From contig CAKQCB010000006.1 in the NCBI GenBank assembly GCA_934216615.1, positions 62,001-126,000 of the forward strand: DNA of 64,000 nucleotides, written 5' to 3'. Position 1 is the stretch's first letter; every line of letters starts with the position of its first letter. A program made the position numbers and the translations under genes. Shown here one piece after another: positions 1-8,854 of this stretch. The notes beneath the pieces are model-generated. The model was not told the DNA's origin and did not search any database. It saw only the letters and a list, made by a program, of their open reading frames with translations. The stretch comes from an uncultured Anaerolineae bacterium (GTDB lineage: Bacteria > Chloroflexota > Anaerolineae > Aggregatilineales > Phototrophicaceae).

Positions 1-1159
1 TGATCGGCGTGGCGAACAGGCTTCCGCTCACCCCATGATTGGTGATGCTAAACGTCCCCCCTTGAATTTCGTCGGGTTTAAGCTGTTTGGCGCGGGCGCG
101 TGTCGCCAGATCATTGATGGTTTGTGCTAAGCCGAGCAAGTTCATACGTTCGGCATTTTTAATCACCGGAACGATCAAGCCCTGATCGAGCGCGACTGCC
201 ATGCCGATATTCAATTGATGGGCGAGATAAATACCTTGCTCTGTCCAACGGCTGTTCATGATCGGCACCGCTTGTAAGGCGGTCACCGTCGCCGCTACAA
301 AATAAGCGGTCAATGTCAGGTTGATTCCCCATTTGGCAAAGTCGGCCTTATTCGCTTGACGATGCGCCATCACGCTAGAAAGGTCTACTTCAAACACCGT
401 CGTGACATGAGGTGAGGTGTGTTTGCTTCGTACCATGTGCTCAGCGATGCTCTTACGCATCGGGCTGAGCGCCACAAGTTCACCTTCTGCCCCTTCGGGA
501 ATTGGCTCGACAGGGTGCACCCGCGCTACAGACGTGATCGCCGTTGGTGTCGTCGGTTGTGAGGTAACGACAGGCGGGGCGCTCAGATCGTCTTCATAAT
601 CGACCGTGGATTTGAACAAGTCACCTGTGCCAGGGCGTTCCCACGGGGGAAGATCATCTTCAGCGCTGGAAGACACATGGCGATTTTCAAGATACTGCTC
701 GACATCCTTTTTGGTGACACGTCCTTCACGGCCTGTGCCTTTGATTTGGCTCAGGTCTAAATTGTGTTCCGCGACCATCCGCGCAACAACAGGTGTGACA
801 TGCCCCATTTGGGATGTTACTGGCGAAGCATGGGAAACGCTAGGCGTGGCCTCTGCGGGCGGTGCAGGTTCATGGGTAGCATGACTTGACCCATTTGTTG
901 AGGGCGTGTCTACCTGTTCACCCGCTTGACCGATTACGGCGAGAAGCGTGCCTTTTTCGACAGTTTCGCCTGCGGGAATCAAGATTTTGAGCAGGGTTCC
1001 TGAAGCGGGCGCAGGGATTTCGGTGTCTACCTTGTCGGTGCTGATCTCGACCAACGGCTCAAACTCATGAAGTTGATCGCCTTCATTTTTGAGCCACTTG
1101 CTCACCGTTCCCTCAACAACGCTTTCACCGAGTTGTGGCATCACAACATTCGTTGGCAT
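1..1159 (-). CDS. Dihydrolipoamide acyltransferase (E2) of a 2-oxoacid dehydrogenase complex, 3' end cut by window edge
   Basis: E2 core of a pyruvate or branched-chain 2-oxoacid dehydrogenase complex; it moves the acyl group from E1 to CoA through a swinging lipoyl arm. Reading from the ATG at 1157-1159 gives 386 residues without a stop. A lipoyl domain (about 1-80) carries the STDKVDTEI motif with lipoylated Lys43. An Ala/Pro/Thr-rich linker follows, then a peripheral E3-binding domain (about 121-158, ending VTKKDVEQYL), a second acidic and Pro-rich linker, and the start of the catalytic domain (SPMRKSIAEHMVRSK). The window ends at FSITNHGVSGSLFATPI, before the HxxxD active site. AAAGGA lies 7 nt before the start. 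The gene begins 15 nt after E1 beta, so it is the third gene of that operon. Substrate class cannot be fixed from this fragment. Confidence 0.9.
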   Translation of the reverse strand, partial: MPTNVVMPQLGESVVEGTVSKWLKNEGDQLHEFEPLVEISTDKVDTEIPAPASGTLLKILIPAGETVEKGTLLAVIGQAGEQVDTPSTNGSSHATHEPAPPAEATPSVSHASPVTSQMGHVTPVVARMVAEHNLDLSQIKGTGREGRVTKKDVEQYLENRHVSSSAEDDLPPWERPGTGDLFKSTVDYEDDLSAPPVVTSQPTTPTAITSVARVHPVEPIPEGAEGELVALSPMRKSIAEHMVRSKHTSPHVTTVFEVDLSSVMAHRQANKADFAKWGINLTLTAYFVAATVTALQAVPIMNSRWTEQGIYLAHQLNIGMAVALDQGLIVPVIKNAERMNLLGLAQTINDLATRARAKQLKPDEIQGGTFSITNHGVSGSLFATPI

Positions 1160-1174
1160 TCCGTAGTCCTTTAT

Positions 1175-2176
1175 TTAATACCCCGCCAGTTCACGAATGG
1201 CTTGGGCAATCGTGTCTGGATTGGGCATAAAAAATTCTTGCATCGGGTGGCTGAATGGGACGCCGGGGACATCCGGCCCAGTTAAACGGCGGATGGGGCC
1301 ATCCAGATATTCAAAGCCTTCATCCGAAATAACAGCGGCGATTTCGGCTCCATAGCCCATCGTGCGGTTGTCTTCATACACGATGAGCGCCTTGCCCGTT
1401 TTCTTCACCGAATTGAGGATGCTGGTTTTATCTAGCGGAAGCAGGGTTCGTAAATCGACCACTTCCGCGTCAATGCCGTCTTGACGTGCGACTTTTTCAG
1501 CGGCTTGGGTGGCGTAATGCGCCATCATCCCATACGCAAAAACGGAAAGATCGCGGCCTTCGCGGGCGATCCGCGCAGGGCCGATGGGAACCGTATAATC
1601 TTCTGCGGGGACATGCCCCTTAATCGCACGATATCCTTTTTTAGGCTCAAAGAACATCACCGGGTTCGGGTCGCGCACCGCACTCTTGAGCAGACCTTTG
1701 GCATCATACGGTGTGGATGGCACCACGATTTTCAGGCCGGGACAGTGCGCAAAAAATGCTTCGACGCTTTGACTGTGATACAACCCCCCGCCGATCCCGC
1801 CCCCATATGGACTGCGGATCACCATCGGGACATTCCATTGACCATTGGAACGGTAATACATTTTTGCTGCTTCATTCACAATCTGGTTAAAGGCAGGGTG
1901 GATGAAGTCAGAGAATTGGATTTCACAAATCGGGCGTAGGTCTGTCAATGCCGCGCCGATGCCCACAGCGATGATCGAAAGTTCTGCTAGTGGCGAATCG
2001 ATCACCCGCGTAGTGCCGAAGGTATCAAACAACCCTTGTGAAGCGCGGAATACACCGCCCCGTATGCCGACATCTTCGCCTGTTAAGAAGACGCGCGGGT
2101 CACGTGCCATTTCTTCTGACATCGCGAGGCGCACAGCGTCGATCAACGTCATAGTCTTTTCAGCAACTTGGGTCAT
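1175..2176 (-). CDS. 2-oxoacid dehydrogenase E1 component, beta subunit
   Basis: Beta subunit of the thiamine-diphosphate-dependent alpha2beta2 E1 decarboxylase. At 333 residues it has the normal family length. It opens with TLIDAVRLAMSEEMARD and the GEDVG motif typical of PDH and BCKDH beta subunits, and carries the conserved segment RSPYGGGIGGGLYHSQSVEA and a C-terminal transketolase domain (VVDLRTLLPLD, VYEDNRTMGYGAE). Its ATG overlaps the stop of E1 alpha by 4 nt (ATGA), with GGAGG 7 nt upstream, so the two subunits are probably translationally coupled. Pyruvate versus branched-chain oxoacid specificity is open. Confidence 0.93.
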   Translation of the reverse strand: MTQVAEKTMTLIDAVRLAMSEEMARDPRVFLTGEDVGIRGGVFRASQGLFDTFGTTRVIDSPLAELSIIAVGIGAALTDLRPICEIQFSDFIHPAFNQIVNEAAKMYYRSNGQWNVPMVIRSPYGGGIGGGLYHSQSVEAFFAHCPGLKIVVPSTPYDAKGLLKSAVRDPNPVMFFEPKKGYRAIKGHVPAEDYTVPIGPARIAREGRDLSVFAYGMMAHYATQAAEKVARQDGIDAEVVDLRTLLPLDKTSILNSVKKTGKALIVYEDNRTMGYGAEIAAVISDEGFEYLDGPIRRLTGPDVPGVPFSHPMQEFFMPNPDTIAQAIRELAGY

Positions 2177-3216
2177 GACGCATCCTCCGCAGGTTTAAAG
2201 AGATCGCCCAAAGCATCTTCCCCTTCGGGATAGGGGGCGGCTTCAGCCTCACGTTGGGCTTGGTCAACTTCAGCGCGGGCGCGGTTTTCATAATCATGAA
2301 TACGTTCGGTTGTGAGAATCCCCTCTTTGAGTAGATGATTTTGGAAACGCTGAATCGGGTCTTTGCGCTTCCATTCTTCGACTTCTTCGCGGGTTCGGTA
2401 GCTTCGGTCATCGTCGTCGGATGAGTGTGGGACAGGGCGATAGGTTTTTGCTTCGACCAAGGTCGCACCTTCGCCGTTATACGCACGTTCGACAGCTTCG
2501 CACATCACATCATAGACGGCGAGCACATCGTTGCCATCGACCACGACCCCCGCAACCCCATAGGCGGGCGCGCGATCGGCCACATTAGCAACGGCCATTT
2601 GGGATTCCATCGGCACAGAGATCGCATAGATATTATTTTGAACCAGACAAATAAAAGGTAATTTGTGTACGCCTGCCCAGTTCATCCCTTCATGCCATTC
2701 GCCTTGACTGGTCGAACCTTCCCCTAAACAGGTGAGGGCTAAGCGCGGTTGTTGGGTATCTGTAGGATCAACGAGGCCGTTCTGTTGACGATACTTGATG
2801 GCAAACGCGATGCCTGCGGCTTGGGGTACTTGGGTCGCAACGGGTGCTGACCCGCTCACGATATTCAGCGCTTTATACCCAAAATGGCTGGGCATTTGTC
2901 GCGCATCACTGGAATACTCTCCTTTTTTGCCGTAAAGACTCATCATGAAATCAACAGGGCGGATGCCGATGGCGAGGACGAGCGCGAGGTCTCGGTAGTA
3001 GGGGTGAACATAATCGACCCCGCGGTGAATGCTGAAAGCGCTGCCCACTTGGGCAGCTTCGTGACCCATCGCGCTGATGTGGAACGCGATTTTGCCCTGA
3101 CGGTGGAGTGCCCAACTTCGCTCATCTAAGCGACGGCTGAGCAGCATATACCAATACATTTCCAGTAAGGTTGCCTCGCTTAAACGCGCTGATGCACGTT
3201 CCGCAAGTGTACTCAT
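2173..3216 (-). CDS. 2-oxoacid dehydrogenase E1 component, alpha subunit
   Basis: Alpha subunit of the E1 decarboxylase that binds thiamine diphosphate. The 347 residues hold the cofactor motif from GEGS (165-168) to NN (194-195), here GEG rather than the usual GDG. A later YRPVPHSSDDDDRSYR stretch resembles the loop that carries the regulatory serines in branched-chain E1 alpha, which leans the call towards a branched-chain-type enzyme. AAGGAG sits just before the ATG at 3216. It is the first gene of the operon E1 alpha, E1 beta, E2; an extended -10 promoter lies about 70 nt upstream. E3 is not in the window and may lie beyond position 1 or elsewhere. Confidence 0.92.
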   Translation of the reverse strand: MSTLAERASARLSEATLLEMYWYMLLSRRLDERSWALHRQGKIAFHISAMGHEAAQVGSAFSIHRGVDYVHPYYRDLALVLAIGIRPVDFMMSLYGKKGEYSSDARQMPSHFGYKALNIVSGSAPVATQVPQAAGIAFAIKYRQQNGLVDPTDTQQPRLALTCLGEGSTSQGEWHEGMNWAGVHKLPFICLVQNNIYAISVPMESQMAVANVADRAPAYGVAGVVVDGNDVLAVYDVMCEAVERAYNGEGATLVEAKTYRPVPHSSDDDDRSYRTREEVEEWKRKDPIQRFQNHLLKEGILTTERIHDYENRARAEVDQAQREAEAAPYPEGEDALGDLFKPAEDAS

Positions 3217-3283
3217 TTACTCTCCTTAAAGATTATTTATCAAATGACGGGCACTAATTTAAAAATCTAATTTTGATCGCCCC

Positions 3284-3292
3284 ATTATAACA
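3284..3292 (-). promoter_or_regulatory. Extended -10 promoter for the 2-oxoacid dehydrogenase operon
   Basis: On the minus strand the bases read TGTTATAAT, a perfect TATAAT with an extended TGn, placed about 70 nt before the E1 alpha start. No good -35 is seen at the right spacing, which is usual for extended -10 promoters. Prediction only. Confidence 0.45.
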
Positions 3293-3482
3293 TTGTCCAT
3301 CTTTAACAAATGGGGGTTCACGCTCAGAGCATTTGTGAGAAGTGACTAATTCTTTCCGAAATAAGCCCACGTCAGACTTTTTACAAGTCTATATGATCTT
3401 CTTCATCCCCAAAAAAGGAATGGGAATACAATGAATCGTGTTCGGGTGTTTTCGATGTTTTAACTTGGAGAAGTTGAACAAG

Positions 3483-5117
3483 ATGATGAATTTCAGGCGT
3501 TCTAAAAAATTGTTTTTGAGCTTTCTACTCGTCTTTGTCTTGAGTGTTGTGAGCGTGAATGTTTCTGTTTTTGCGCAGGGTGGCGCTATTTCAGTGGGGG
3601 AGAACCGTACCGGTCAACTCACGCTGAACAGCCCAAGCAGTACGTACCTATTGAATATTTCTACACCCCGCGTTGTGACTTTACAGGTTCTGTCTCTCAG
3701 TAACACCTATCTGCCTGCGTTGACAGTTTTAGATGACCAAGGGGTGATGGTGTTGGCAAACCTGAACCTCTCTAATTCAACCGCCATCCAAAGCACCGCA
3801 AACCTGACCGCTACAGGAAATTATCAAATTATTGTGCAAGGGAATAATAACAGCGTTGGGTCGTATGTGTTGAGCGTTCAGCCCGCCGCCCAATTAGCGC
3901 CTGCGACACCACTCTCAATTGGTCAGCGTGTGAGCGCCAGTTTGGATAACCTGAACCCTCTGCAAACGTATTCTTTTACGTCGGCTTCTACAGGGGATTT
4001 GTATCTGGCCGTGGAAGCGTCTGCGCAAACGAACGTGCCTTCTCTTTTAGGGCCGATCATCACCTTGCGCGACGCTGAAACCAATGCGGTTTTAGCCACA
4101 TCGAGCGCGGCGTTTACGGCCACACGTTATCGTATTCCACAGGGGATTCGTTTATTCGCGCTTGAAGTTGCGTTTTCGGCATCCAGCGTATCTGAACCTT
4201 ATCAAGTGTGTTTATGGGAAATTGACGCTTCACCCTGTGCAGGGTTTAATGCTCAAGTGGGCGCACAGCCTACCGCCGCCCCCACATCCACGCCGGTTCC
4301 TGTGGTCGCCAGCCCTGTGCCTGTGATCCCCGCGAATGGGGCTTGCTCGGTCACACCCACCAGCGCCAACGCGGTTAACGTGCGTCGTGGACCCGGCACC
4401 AATTACGCTCAGTTCGCGCAAATTTTACGTGGGCAGATCATCCCTGTGATTGGGCGCAGTATTGATAATACATGGGTGCAAATTAACACCAATGGAACGA
4501 TTGGTTGGGTGTCGCTCTCGGTGGTGACCATCGGCGGGAATTGTGGCAATATTCCAGTGGTTGCCGCGCCCACCATGACCCCAACGCCTGTCGTGGGTAC
4601 GGTCATTCCTGCGGTCACCATCACCGCAACCTTGCCCTTGAGTACCGCCACGTCCGCAGTCACGGCAACGCCGACAGTGACCCCGACCACTATGCTAACG
4701 CTGAACCGCGCCTTGTTCCCGAATTTTGGCGAAACCGCGTTGACGGGGGGCTTCGTGCCTGACCCCCATTCACACAACGTGATCAGCGGTTTGAGTGTAG
4801 ACGGAACGTATTTAGGGACGAGCTGCCGTGGTTTTTACTCACAAGCGCCAGATTACCGCGTGACGTATACGCCGGGCGGGTTGGCTCTGCTTCGGTTTTA
4901 CTTGACCAATACCACGGGTGACACCACATTGATCGTCCAAGACCCGCTGAATAATTTCTTTTGCAATGACGATAGCTTTGGCACGCTGAACCCCACCATT
5001 GATATCGCGAACCCGCAGTTCGGCACGTATGATATTTGGGTCGGGAGCTTTATAAACAGCTCCACATTAAGCGCCGCAACGCTCAATGTGACTGAACTTT
5101 CGAGCAATCATCCTTAA
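3483..5117 (+). CDS. Secreted protein with two PPC-like domains and one SH3b domain
   Basis: Exported protein of unknown exact role. I chose the ATG at 3483 (GGAGAAG 9 nt upstream), which gives 544 residues starting with a classic signal peptide (RRSKK, long hydrophobic core, cut near VFAQ). Two beta-rich repeats resembling bacterial pre-peptidase C-terminal domains follow (about 35-135 and 140-250), each starting with an I-S/L-x-G-x-R motif. Then come a Thr/Pro/Val-rich linker, an SH3b domain (about 282-360, with NVRRGPGTNYAQF and the closing GWVSL), another TPT linker and a C-terminal domain with paired Cys. SH3b domains often bind cell-wall peptides, so wall or surface attachment is a fair inference. 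No catalytic domain is seen. It is a single gene ending at a strong bidirectional terminator. Confidence 0.75.
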   Translation: MMNFRRSKKLFLSFLLVFVLSVVSVNVSVFAQGGAISVGENRTGQLTLNSPSSTYLLNISTPRVVTLQVLSLSNTYLPALTVLDDQGVMVLANLNLSNSTAIQSTANLTATGNYQIIVQGNNNSVGSYVLSVQPAAQLAPATPLSIGQRVSASLDNLNPLQTYSFTSASTGDLYLAVEASAQTNVPSLLGPIITLRDAETNAVLATSSAAFTATRYRIPQGIRLFALEVAFSASSVSEPYQVCLWEIDASPCAGFNAQVGAQPTAAPTSTPVPVVASPVPVIPANGACSVTPTSANAVNVRRGPGTNYAQFAQILRGQIIPVIGRSIDNTWVQINTNGTIGWVSLSVVTIGGNCGNIPVVAAPTMTPTPVVGTVIPAVTITATLPLSTATSAVTATPTVTPTTMLTLNRALFPNFGETALTGGFVPDPHSHNVISGLSVDGTYLGTSCRGFYSQAPDYRVTYTPGGLALLRFYLTNTTGDTTLIVQDPLNNFFCNDDSFGTLNPTIDIANPQFGTYDIWVGSFINSSTLSAATLNVTELSSNHP

Positions 5118-5171
5118 GGCATAGGGGACATCGCGCCAAGCATAAAAAGCGTGAGGCTCTTGAAAGAAATC

Positions 5172-5207
5172 AAAACGTCCTCTCTAATTTTAGAGAGGAC
5201 GTTTTTT
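5172..5207. terminator. Bidirectional intrinsic terminator
   Basis: A 15-bp perfect stem (5172-5186 with 5191-5205) with a 4-nt loop is flanked by A-run and T-run on opposite sides. It lies between the converging SH3b protein gene and the Fe-S oxidoreductase gene and can stop transcription from both. Confidence 0.9.
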
Positions 5208-5223
5208 GTTCAGTGTAGAGAGA

Positions 5224-7272
5224 TTAATTTGCAATCGTTGAGGTGTCGGGCAAACGATCCGCGATCAGCTCCACGACGTCTTTCACTTCCATCGTCAAAC
5301 CTGTGGAGGATTTGGCGCTTTCAAACATTTGCATACAGAAAGGACAGCCGACGGCTAACACTTCTGCGCCCGTCTCTTTGGCTTCTTCCAGACGGGCCAC
5401 ATTGACAGGGGTCGTGCCATGTTCTTCTTCTTTCCAGAATTGCGCGCCACCCGCGCCACAGCAGAAGGAATTTTTCTTCGTGCGGGGCATTTCCGTCACT
5501 TGGAATCCACCACCTGCCAGCGCTTCACGCGGGGCGTCGATCACGCCGTTATGACGGCCTAAGTAACACGGATCGTGGAACGTAACATTTGGCTGATTCT
5601 TGGGGTTCGCCCCTTTCGGAATCTTGCCCGCGGCCATCAGTTCTTCTAGCAGTTCGGTGTGATGAATCACTTCATAGTCACCACCAAACTGCGGGTATTC
5701 CTTGCCGATGTTGTGGAAACAGTGAGGGCAAGTGACCACGACGCGACGTTTCTTTTCGGAAAACACTTCGTTGAGCGTTTCTACGTTTTGGGTTGCCAGT
5801 TCTTGGAACAAATCTTCACGGCCAGCACGACGCGCGACATCGCCCGTACAGTTTTCCATCTCGCCTAAAACGGCAAAGTTGATCCCCGCTTGGCGCATCA
5901 CCTTGACTAGAGCGCGGGCAGTCAACTGCGCGCGCGGGTCATAAGAGACGGCGCACCCTGTCCAGTACAAGATATCGAAGTCGGGGTTGTCATCGACGGT
6001 AGGGACATCTAAACCATTCGCCCAACGGAAACGATTTTCAGGACTTTGCCACGGGTTGCCGTTGCGTTCCATGCCTTTGAACGCGCCTTGTAATTCGGTG
6101 GGGAACTCGCTTTTCATCAAGACCGCATCGCGACGGATGTCGAGGATGTCGAGCATAGGCTCATTCCCAACAGGGCAGATGTCAACGCACGCACCGCATG
6201 ATGTACACGCCCATACTGCCGACTCGCTGATAGCAAACCCCATCAAGGGATGCGAGCTTTCCGCGCCATTGGCTAACGCGGTCATCTCATCTTTGATCAT
6301 GTAGCGCTTGTTGATTTCCAGCGCCGACGGGGAAAGTTCCTTGCCCGTAACATAAGCGGGGCAAACATCTTGACAGCGGTTACACATGATGCACGCGAAG
6401 CTGTCGAGAATTTGCGTCATTGGCAGATGTTCGATCTTTTCAGTGCCGAACTGCTCAATGCTTTCATCTTCAAAATCCAGCTTATCCATTTCCCCTAATG
6501 AGGTCCGTTTGGGACGGGTGAGGAAATTGATCGGCGCCATGAAGATATGCGCATGTTTGGTGTTGGGGAAGTAGGGGGTGAACAAGACGATCCCGCCGAG
6601 CGCCACCCACCAGAAAAGGTGTTCCCATAAACGTAAGATGTCAGCTGAATTACCCGCAAAAAGAGGCGCAAAGGCCGACGCGAATGGACGGGTGAGGTCT
6701 GGCGAGCCGAGTTCTGCCACTTGCACCGCTTGCCCGAGAAAACGAGCGCCCACATGCAACAGGATGAACCCCGCCACAAGGAGCGAATCTTGCTTGATAG
6801 CGCCCGCTTTGACTTTCGGATGAAGCAAAACATTATCGTGATAATCAAGTTCTTTTTTATTCGGCAAAACAAAACGGCGCAAGATGAAGTAACTCACCCC
6901 CACTAGCACGACCACGCTCAACACATCACCGACGATGTCATAGCCGTGTTTGAGGAGGCCCGCGCCTTCTAAAAAGCGGAAGTTAGGGAGGAACCCTTCG
7001 AGCAGGTCTGCGGCGTTCACTAAGAAATAGTAAGTAAACCCTAAGACGACACCCCAATGGATGAGGCTGGTGACTTTACGGGTTTTGAGGGTGGTGCGTT
7101 GGGTCAAATAGACGATCAGCGCCGTCCATAAACGACGGGGGAGGTTGTCTAGGTACAACTCGCCACGTCCGCGAGCGATTACAGCAATCATCTCTCGCAA
7201 ACCAGCGAAAGTTGCGCCAATCGCCAAAATCGAGAGCGTGAGGAATAGGAGCTTTTCAACACTCGTGAGCAT
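5224..7272 (-). CDS. Membrane-bound Fe-S oxidoreductase of FadF/EMO (ETF:quinone oxidoreductase) type
   Basis: Likely passes electrons from reduced electron-transfer flavoprotein to menaquinone. The architecture matches the family that includes Bacillus FadF, mycobacterial EtfD and the Syntrophomonas EMO enzyme: an N-terminal membrane domain with about five to six segments resembling the cytochrome b subunit NarI (residues 1-240), two ferredoxin-type 4Fe-4S motifs (CIMCNRCQDVCP near 290, CTSCGACVDICP near 355), and two HdrD-like CCG domains. The first CCG has ENCTGD (near 472) in place of CCG, a form I recall in this family; the second has CCGAGG (near 604) and CPFC (near 642). Start chosen at the ATG of MLTSVEK with AAAGG 9 nt upstream; an in-frame TTG 60 nt earlier lacks a ribosome site. 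The beta-oxidation operon lies 1.6 kb away, which supports the role. Related HdrD-like enzymes with other donors remain possible. Confidence 0.75.
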   Translation of the reverse strand: MLTSVEKLLFLTLSILAIGATFAGLREMIAVIARGRGELYLDNLPRRLWTALIVYLTQRTTLKTRKVTSLIHWGVVLGFTYYFLVNAADLLEGFLPNFRFLEGAGLLKHGYDIVGDVLSVVVLVGVSYFILRRFVLPNKKELDYHDNVLLHPKVKAGAIKQDSLLVAGFILLHVGARFLGQAVQVAELGSPDLTRPFASAFAPLFAGNSADILRLWEHLFWWVALGGIVLFTPYFPNTKHAHIFMAPINFLTRPKRTSLGEMDKLDFEDESIEQFGTEKIEHLPMTQILDSFACIMCNRCQDVCPAYVTGKELSPSALEINKRYMIKDEMTALANGAESSHPLMGFAISESAVWACTSCGACVDICPVGNEPMLDILDIRRDAVLMKSEFPTELQGAFKGMERNGNPWQSPENRFRWANGLDVPTVDDNPDFDILYWTGCAVSYDPRAQLTARALVKVMRQAGINFAVLGEMENCTGDVARRAGREDLFQELATQNVETLNEVFSEKKRRVVVTCPHCFHNIGKEYPQFGGDYEVIHHTELLEELMAAGKIPKGANPKNQPNVTFHDPCYLGRHNGVIDAPREALAGGGFQVTEMPRTKKNSFCCGAGGAQFWKEEEHGTTPVNVARLEEAKETGAEVLAVGCPFCMQMFESAKSSTGLTMEVKDVVELIADRLPDTSTIAN

Positions 7273-7379
7273 GAGGGCCGCCTTTAGTAAAGAATTCACA
7301 AAAAAGTTATTTTGCGGTTTAGTGTAACGCAAATCTCTCTTTTGCGTGAGTTAAACTTTCTTTTTAAGGCGTTTTATTT

Positions 7380-7428
7380 CCTTTTACATGTCAGGGGAAT
7401 CCCCAATATGACATTTGCTTGTAAAAGG
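7380..7428. repeat. Three-tier nested inverted repeat
   Basis: Three perfect arms are nested in 49 nt: CCTTTTACA (7380-7388) with TGTAAAAGG (7420-7428), TGTCA (7389-7393) with TGACA (7409-7413), and GGGG (7394-7397) with CCCC (7401-7404). It lies between the small Cys-pair protein gene and the Fe-S oxidoreductase gene, inside a probable minus-strand leader. There is no T-run on either side of the kind a terminator needs. It could be a structured leader RNA or a protein-binding site. Confidence 0.6.
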
Positions 7429-7483
7429 GGGGACGAATGTGAATAGTGTGTTGAGTGACTTTTAGATACAGTAGAGATAAATA

Positions 7484-7864
7484 TCAAACAGCGCGAGATT
7501 TAAAAGTTTCAAAGTGGACGGACGAATCAGTCACGATTCCCAATTGAGGATGAGCCAGCGCATATTGATGAACTTCGCTCAAGGTCTTGTGATAGAGGTT
7601 CAACAGCTCGTCATCTGTACCTTTAAAACGTTTGAGGGTTTGCAACACACAGGGTAAACAGCCACGCATAGCGCGGAAACTGTCAGTTTCGCAAAGCATA
7701 CACCCGTTGAGCCGAACCATCATCATCATAAAGGCGACATTTTCGGCGTGGTAAGGGCTTAAGGTCAGTACTTTTTGGACCAGCGCTTGAAATTTTTCCC
7801 CACGGCAGTGCTTTAAGGAAACAATTAAGTGTTGTGGAAAAAGAATCTCATTTTCAGTGTACAT
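7484..7864 (-). CDS. Small unrecognised protein with two CxxC pairs
   Basis: I do not recognise this 126-residue protein. It has no signal peptide or membrane segment and is mostly helical in composition. The clear feature is C55-x2-C58-x10-C69-x2-C72, which could hold a zinc ion or an Fe-S cluster. AAGGG sits 11 nt before the ATG, so it is probably a real gene. It is read in the same direction as the membrane Fe-S oxidoreductase gene 211 nt downstream, with a nested inverted repeat between them, and diverges from the SDR gene at 8029. Confidence 0.6.
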   Translation of the reverse strand: MYTENEILFPQHLIVSLKHCRGEKFQALVQKVLTLSPYHAENVAFMMMMVRLNGCMLCETDSFRAMRGCLPCVLQTLKRFKGTDDELLNLYHKTLSEVHQYALAHPQLGIVTDSSVHFETFKSRAV

Positions 7865-8028
7865 GATAGAAATACCCTTACTCGAAATATAAATGATGAA
7901 ATATTTTTCTTACTAACCTTGATTATATGAAGTTTACGTCGGTATAGGGTTTCATTTCGGTTTGAGAGTATTGAAAACATATAAAAATTCGACCCTTTTA
8001 TATGTTTTATGACCTGAAAAGGAAAAAG

Positions 8029-8799
8029 ATGATGCGTGGTTTACGTGGCAAAGTGGCGTTGGTGACAGGTGCGGCATCCGGTGTTGGACGTGCAACCGCA
8101 CTGCGTTTAGCACGTGAAGGTGCAAAAGTCGTCATTGTGGACTTGGATGAAACGGGGCTTCACGAAACCGATTCTCTCATCAAAGTGGAGGGCGGGGAAG
8201 TCTTGACGCTCAAAGTCGATATTAGCAGTGAAGCTGAAGTGAAGGGGATGATCGAAAGCGTCACCGAAACTTACGGCGCGCTCCATATCGCGGTGAACAA
8301 TGCGGCAATTTTAGGAGGGATGAACCCTCTGCACAAAGTTGATGTGAGCGCGTTTGACCGTGTGTTGAACGTGAACTTGCGCGGAACCTTCTTATGTCTG
8401 AAATATGAAATCGAGGCGATGTTAGGCCAAGGGGGCGGCAGTATCGTCAACGTGTCTTCGATTGCAGGCTTGGGCGGTCAACCGATGTTAAGCCCGTATG
8501 CGGCCAGCAAACACGGCGTGAACGGGTTGACCCGCACAGCGGCATTGGAATACATCAAGCAGGGGATTCGCATCAACGCGGTGAACCCGGGCGGTATCAA
8601 GACCGCAATGGCCGCCAAAGTGGGTGAAGAAATGGTCAAGTCGGGAATCCCGATCACCCAAACTGCTGACCCGCACCCCATAGGGCGTTCGGCTGAACCA
8701 GAAGAAATCGCTTCGGTGGTCGTGTTCCTCGCCTCGGAAGAAGCATCGGATATTGTGGGGCAAACACTCGCTGTAGACGGTGGCATGACCGCCTCTTAA
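8029..8799 (+). CDS. Short-chain dehydrogenase/reductase, FabG-like
   Basis: NAD(P)-dependent alcohol or ketone oxidoreductase of the classical SDR family. I chose the ATG at 8029, preceded by AAAAGGA at proper spacing, giving 256 residues; the reading frame is open nine codons further upstream without a ribosome site. The Rossmann motif TGAASGVG, the NNAA segment and the catalytic Ser144, Tyr157 and Lys161 (YAASK) are all present, and the C-terminus ends in the family's VDGGMTAS form. The closeness to FabG-type reductases does not settle the substrate. It is a single gene, divergent from the Cys-pair protein, ending at a strong terminator shared with the beta-oxidation operon. Confidence 0.88.
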   Translation: MMRGLRGKVALVTGAASGVGRATALRLAREGAKVVIVDLDETGLHETDSLIKVEGGEVLTLKVDISSEAEVKGMIESVTETYGALHIAVNNAAILGGMNPLHKVDVSAFDRVLNVNLRGTFLCLKYEIEAMLGQGGGSIVNVSSIAGLGGQPMLSPYAASKHGVNGLTRTAALEYIKQGIRINAVNPGGIKTAMAAKVGEEMVKSGIPITQTADPHPIGRSAEPEEIASVVVFLASEEASDIVGQTLAVDGGMTAS

Positions 8800-8816
8800 A
8801 ACTCAAATGTTGAATC

Positions 8817-8848
8817 AAAAAGGCCGAGTATGGACGCTCGGCCTTTTT
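8817..8848. terminator. Bidirectional intrinsic terminator
   Basis: A 12-bp perfect stem (8817-8828 with 8837-8848, core GGCCGAG/CTCGGCC) has an A-run on the left and T-run on the right. It sits between the converging SDR gene and the last gene of the beta-oxidation operon. Confidence 0.9.
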
Positions 8849-8854
8849 AAATAC

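Noticed and set aside
7273..7332. Longer start (TTG) of the Fe-S oxidoreductase
   Set aside because: No ribosome site; the ATG at 7272 has AAAGG at proper distance and starts the first membrane helix well.
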